A stretch of 8,093 nt of DNA from the NCBI GenBank assembly GCA_013388525.1, contig JACAFA010000031.1:1-8093 (forward strand). The letters are read 5' to 3'. The notes beneath the pieces are model-generated. The model ran no database searches. It saw only the letters and a program-made list of their open reading frames with translations, and was not told the origin of the DNA. Positions within the stretch are counted from its first letter, which is position 1, and every line of letters starts with the position of its first letter. This stretch comes from Ignavibacteriaceae bacterium (GTDB lineage: Bacteria; Bacteroidota; Ignavibacteria; Ignavibacteriales; Ignavibacteriaceae). The translations under genes and the position numbers were made by a program. Shown piece by piece: positions 6,780-8,093 of this stretch.

Positions 6780-7160
6780 TTATTTTTTCTTTCTGTCTTT
6801 TTCTCGCGGAACGAGCTTATACATTTTTTCATTACCGGAACTAATATCTACAATATCATAGATTACTGACTTCGATTTATAATCTACACCTATCTCATTG
6901 AAGAAATCCTTTGTGCTCAGATAATAATAGTTTCCAGCCTTGTTTACTTTAATTGCCAATTCATTGCTTTCCTTTGAAATAGCAAGATAAACGCTATTAT
7001 CTTTTCTATTCTCCTTATTAGTGCCAATCATAAGGTAAGTATCTTGCGTTAAATTGAGTTTACCTATTGCAGCTTGTGAAAATCCTAATTTCCCACTCTG
7101 ATGTATTGTTGCTTTTACTACACCCAAAGAGGTTGTTGGTTTCCAAAAATTTATTTCCAT
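6780..7160 (-). CDS. Conserved small protein of unknown function, first gene of the ATPase/DUF3800 unit
   Basis: I do not recognise a named family. The start is ATG at 7160 (126 aa), 8 bases after TAAGGA; an upstream TTG at 7187 is in frame but overlaps the promoter -7 box. The protein is soluble, has no signal peptide or membrane helix, and ends in a basic KDRKKK tail. Its N-terminal segment, ATIHQSGKLGFSQAAIGKLN (17-36) followed by LTQDTYLMI, has the rhythm of an AbrB/MazE-like swapped hairpin, with a beta strand, a GKLGF turn, a short helix and a strand. That would imply DNA binding or antitoxin-like behaviour, but the similarity is weak. The middle is beta-rich with NKAGNYYYLSTKDFFNEI, then YDIVDI. 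It opens the operon, 17 bases before the ATPase start, so it could be a regulator, adaptor or inhibitor of the ATPase. Confidence 0.75.
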   Translation of the reverse strand: MEINFWKPTTSLGVVKATIHQSGKLGFSQAAIGKLNLTQDTYLMIGTNKENRKDNSVYLAISKESNELAIKVNKAGNYYYLSTKDFFNEIGVDYKSKSVIYDIVDISSGNEKMYKLVPREKDRKKK

Positions 7161-7168
7161 ATTTATTT

Positions 7169-7174
7169 TCCTTA
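7169..7174 (-). promoter_or_regulatory. Shine-Dalgarno TAAGGA deciding the 126-aa gene start
   Basis: TAAGGA ends 8 bases before the ATG at 7160. This supports that ATG over the in-frame TTG at 7187, whose sequence is part of the promoter. Confidence 0.7.
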
Positions 7175-7184
7175 TTTTACAGTT

Positions 7185-7216
7185 CAAATCTATAAAATTT
7201 GTTTTACAATTACAAG
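7185..7216 (-). promoter_or_regulatory. Bacteroidota-type promoter of the four-gene unit
   Basis: The minus strand has CTTG at 7216-7213, a 20-base spacer and TAGATTTG at 7192-7185, matching the Bacteroidota -33 TTG / -7 TAnnTTTG consensus in sequence and spacing. Transcription would begin near 7178-7180, leaving a leader of about 20 bases that contains the TAAGGA site. No comparable promoter is evident inside the unit, which supports co-transcription down to 3642. Confidence 0.55.
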
Positions 7217-7251
7217 TATTTTACCAATTTTTTGTTTGTGTAATTACTTGT
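7212..7251. promoter_or_regulatory. Imperfect dyad overlapping the -33 box, candidate operator
   Basis: ACAAGTA (7212-7218) and TACTTGT (7245-7251) are perfect complements 26 bases apart, and both half-sites have a TTACA-like flank, with arms of the type TTACA-n-ACAAGTA. The inner arm covers the -33 TTG, so a bound dimer could block RNA polymerase. The binding protein is unknown. The operon's own HTH protein or the 126-aa protein are candidates. Confidence 0.35.
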
Positions 7252-7370
7252 GTGTAAATTTGTATGCTTTTCCTGTGTGCTTATCAGATTAAAATAAGAG
7301 ATTTTTGCAAAAATAGGGAGAAAATCAAGAGGAGAGATCAATTCTTCCCAAAGAAAACAACGGTTTAAAA

Positions 7371-7404
7371 ATAAAAAACCGCAGAAGATTTCTCCTGCGG
7401 TTTT
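7371..7404 (-). terminator. Intrinsic terminator of the vapBC-type unit
   Basis: AAAACCGCAG (7375-7384) pairs perfectly with CTGCGGTTTT (7395-7404) around a 10-base loop. On the minus strand the stem is followed by TTTTTTATTTTT. It lies about 37 bases after the toxin stop. On the plus strand only TTTTATCGTTTT follows, and no gene points toward it from that side. It separates the toxin-antitoxin transcript from the four-gene unit. Confidence 0.85.
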
Positions 7405-7441
7405 ATCGTTTTCAAAAACTCAAATTAAAAGAGTTCGCTAA

Positions 7442-7813
7442 TTAACTCAGATCCGCTTCAATTAGGGTAACTTCTTTAATTTTTTTAAAGTTCCTATCAA
7501 AAGTTAAGAACGATGCTTTCAGAAATAACGCAGTAGCACAAATAATGGCATCAGGAAGCTTAATTTTATACTTTCTTTTCAAATGAATTGTCTCTCTTTT
7601 AATATCTGCATTTAAGCCTATTACATCAACAGAGTCGAAGAAGATTTTTATTTTTTCTTCTTCTGACTTACTGAGGTTGGGATATGAAAGGAGCTCTAAT
7701 TCGGTAATGAATGATATAAAATACTCGCCTTTTGGCAAGGACATTGGATCGAGGCTGCCGCCAAGTAAATACAATACAGCATTTGTATCCAAAACTATAT
7801 TAGTTCCACTCAC
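7442..7813 (-). CDS. vapC: PIN-domain ribonuclease toxin, VapC-type
   Basis: The 123-aa PIN-domain protein is a probable Mg-dependent endoribonuclease toxin. The acidic residues of the active site are in place: D9 in IVLDTNAVLYLL, E38/E40 in ITELELLSYP, D88 in KLPDAIICATAL and D106 in LTFDRNF. Length and motif order are those of a full VapC. VapC toxins cleave specific RNAs, often tRNAs, but the target cannot be read here. The start is GTG at 7813, which overlaps the 3' end of the antitoxin gene by 14 bases, so translation is probably coupled. No good Shine-Dalgarno is visible, as expected for coupling. The gene is followed by a strong terminator. The family call is firm. Confidence 0.9.
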   Translation of the reverse strand: MSGTNIVLDTNAVLYLLGGSLDPMSLPKGEYFISFITELELLSYPNLSKSEEEKIKIFFDSVDVIGLNADIKRETIHLKRKYKIKLPDAIICATALFLKASFLTFDRNFKKIKEVTLIEADLS

Positions 7814-8009
7814 TTCTTATCTTTTTTTGATACTTGAGGGGATCTGTAATTAACTGAATTGAACCAGCGTATTTTTTTAGTTTTTCTCTTGTAAGTTTTT
7901 TAGAAGCGGATTTTTTACTCTTTAGTTTTTTTGATAAGAAATCAATTGGCACAATTGCTTTAACTCTCTCACCTCTCTCGTTCACTATGTATTCGATGTT
8001 TTGAGACAT
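7800..8009 (-). CDS. Antitoxin of the VapC-type toxin (Phd/VapB-like)
   Basis: This 69-aa protein is the predicted cognate antitoxin. The N-terminus, YIVNERGERVKAIVPIDFLS (7-26), resembles the beta-rich start of Phd/YefM-like and similar antitoxins, in which a dimer binds the promoter. A lysine-rich stretch (about 27-46) follows. The C-terminal part, with YAGSIQLITDPLKYQKKIRS and a final EWN, is like the segments that wrap PIN toxins and fill their active site. The ATG lies 7 bases after AAAAGG. Position directly ahead of, and overlapping, the PIN gene is the main evidence; the sequence alone would give only a moderate call. The complex probably represses its own promoter in the short AT-rich DNA upstream. 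Confidence 0.8.
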   Translation of the reverse strand: MSQNIEYIVNERGERVKAIVPIDFLSKKLKSKKSASKKLTREKLKKYAGSIQLITDPLKYQKKIRSEWN

Positions 8010-8044
8010 TTAATAACCTTTTTATTCATATTTCTTTTAACTGA

Positions 8045-8074
8045 TATTAAAATATGAAAATAAATCATTATGAT
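8045..8074. promoter_or_regulatory. Two short palindromes upstream of the antitoxin, candidate autoregulatory operators
   Basis: ATATT-AA-AATAT (8045-8056) and ATCAT-T-ATGAT (8064-8074) lie 36-65 bases upstream of the antitoxin ATG, where the promoter should be. Toxin-antitoxin complexes commonly bind such dyads to repress their own operon. A clear -33/-7 pair is not visible, and AT-rich DNA makes short palindromes by chance. Confidence 0.3.
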
Positions 8075-8093
8075 AAAGTGAAACTGAAAAACC

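Noticed and set aside
7160..7187. Upstream TTG at 7187 as start of the first operon gene (135 aa)
   Set aside because: The TTG overlaps the TAGATTTG promoter box and lies upstream of the probable transcription start, whereas the ATG at 7160 has TAAGGA 8 bases before it.
6268..7292. Plus-strand open frames at 6268-6471, 6475-6756 and 7101-7292
   Set aside because: They are antisense shadows of the ATPase and 126-aa genes and have Cys/Phe-rich, low-complexity translations.
1..8093. CRISPR array, tRNA or rRNA gene, transposase or integrase
   Set aside because: No regularly spaced repeats, no cloverleaf-like or rRNA sequence and no recombinase motifs were found on either strand.

Overview
The window is AT-rich and all ten genes I support lie on the minus strand, so transcription runs from high to low coordinates. 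Two things point to the Bacteroidota/Chlorobiota group. One is a promoter with the TTG-N20-TAnnTTTG layout typical of Bacteroidota. The other is a set of families common there. The clear Shine-Dalgarno sequences before several genes (AGGGAGGG, GAGGAG, TAAGGA, AAGGTGA) are less typical of Bacteroidia and would suit an Ignavibacteria-like member. That placement is inference only.

Layout in transcription order, right to left. (1) 8009-7442: a vapBC-type toxin-antitoxin pair, antitoxin first, overlapping by 14 bases and closed by a strong intrinsic terminator at about 7371-7404. (2) 7160-3642: a tight four-gene unit with its own promoter at about 7185-7216. It encodes a 126-aa protein of unknown function, a 647-aa GHKL (Hsp90/MORC-like) ATPase, a 68-aa Myb/GcrA-like helix-turn-helix protein and a 304-aa DUF3800 protein with a probable RNase H-like fold. 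Gaps are 17, 1 and 54 bases. (3) 3549-2902: a NimA-like FMN-binding split-barrel flavoprotein with a TTG start, an ordinary metabolic gene. (4) 2765-1125: a solitary Schlafen/AlbA_2 protein with a RecG-like HATPase_c_4 domain. (5) 969-1: rsgA, the circularly permuted ribosome-assembly GTPase, cut at its C-terminus by the window edge.

rsgA and the flavoprotein look like chromosomal backbone. The Schlafen gene, the four-gene ATPase/DUF3800 unit and vapBC look like accessory cargo placed between and beside them. The Schlafen gene is bracketed by an identical 10-base direct repeat (CAATGACTTA) in the flanking intergenic DNA, which may mark how it was gained.

The most interesting part is the four-gene unit. 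A GHKL ATPase (a nucleotide-driven clamp fold) with a long charged linker and an unassigned C-terminal domain is co-transcribed with a small DNA-binding protein and a putative nuclease. That is the composition expected of a conflict or anti-mobile-element system, and I do not recognise the exact combination as a named one. Its promoter is overlapped by an imperfect dyad that could be an operator. The defence role is inference from composition and context only.
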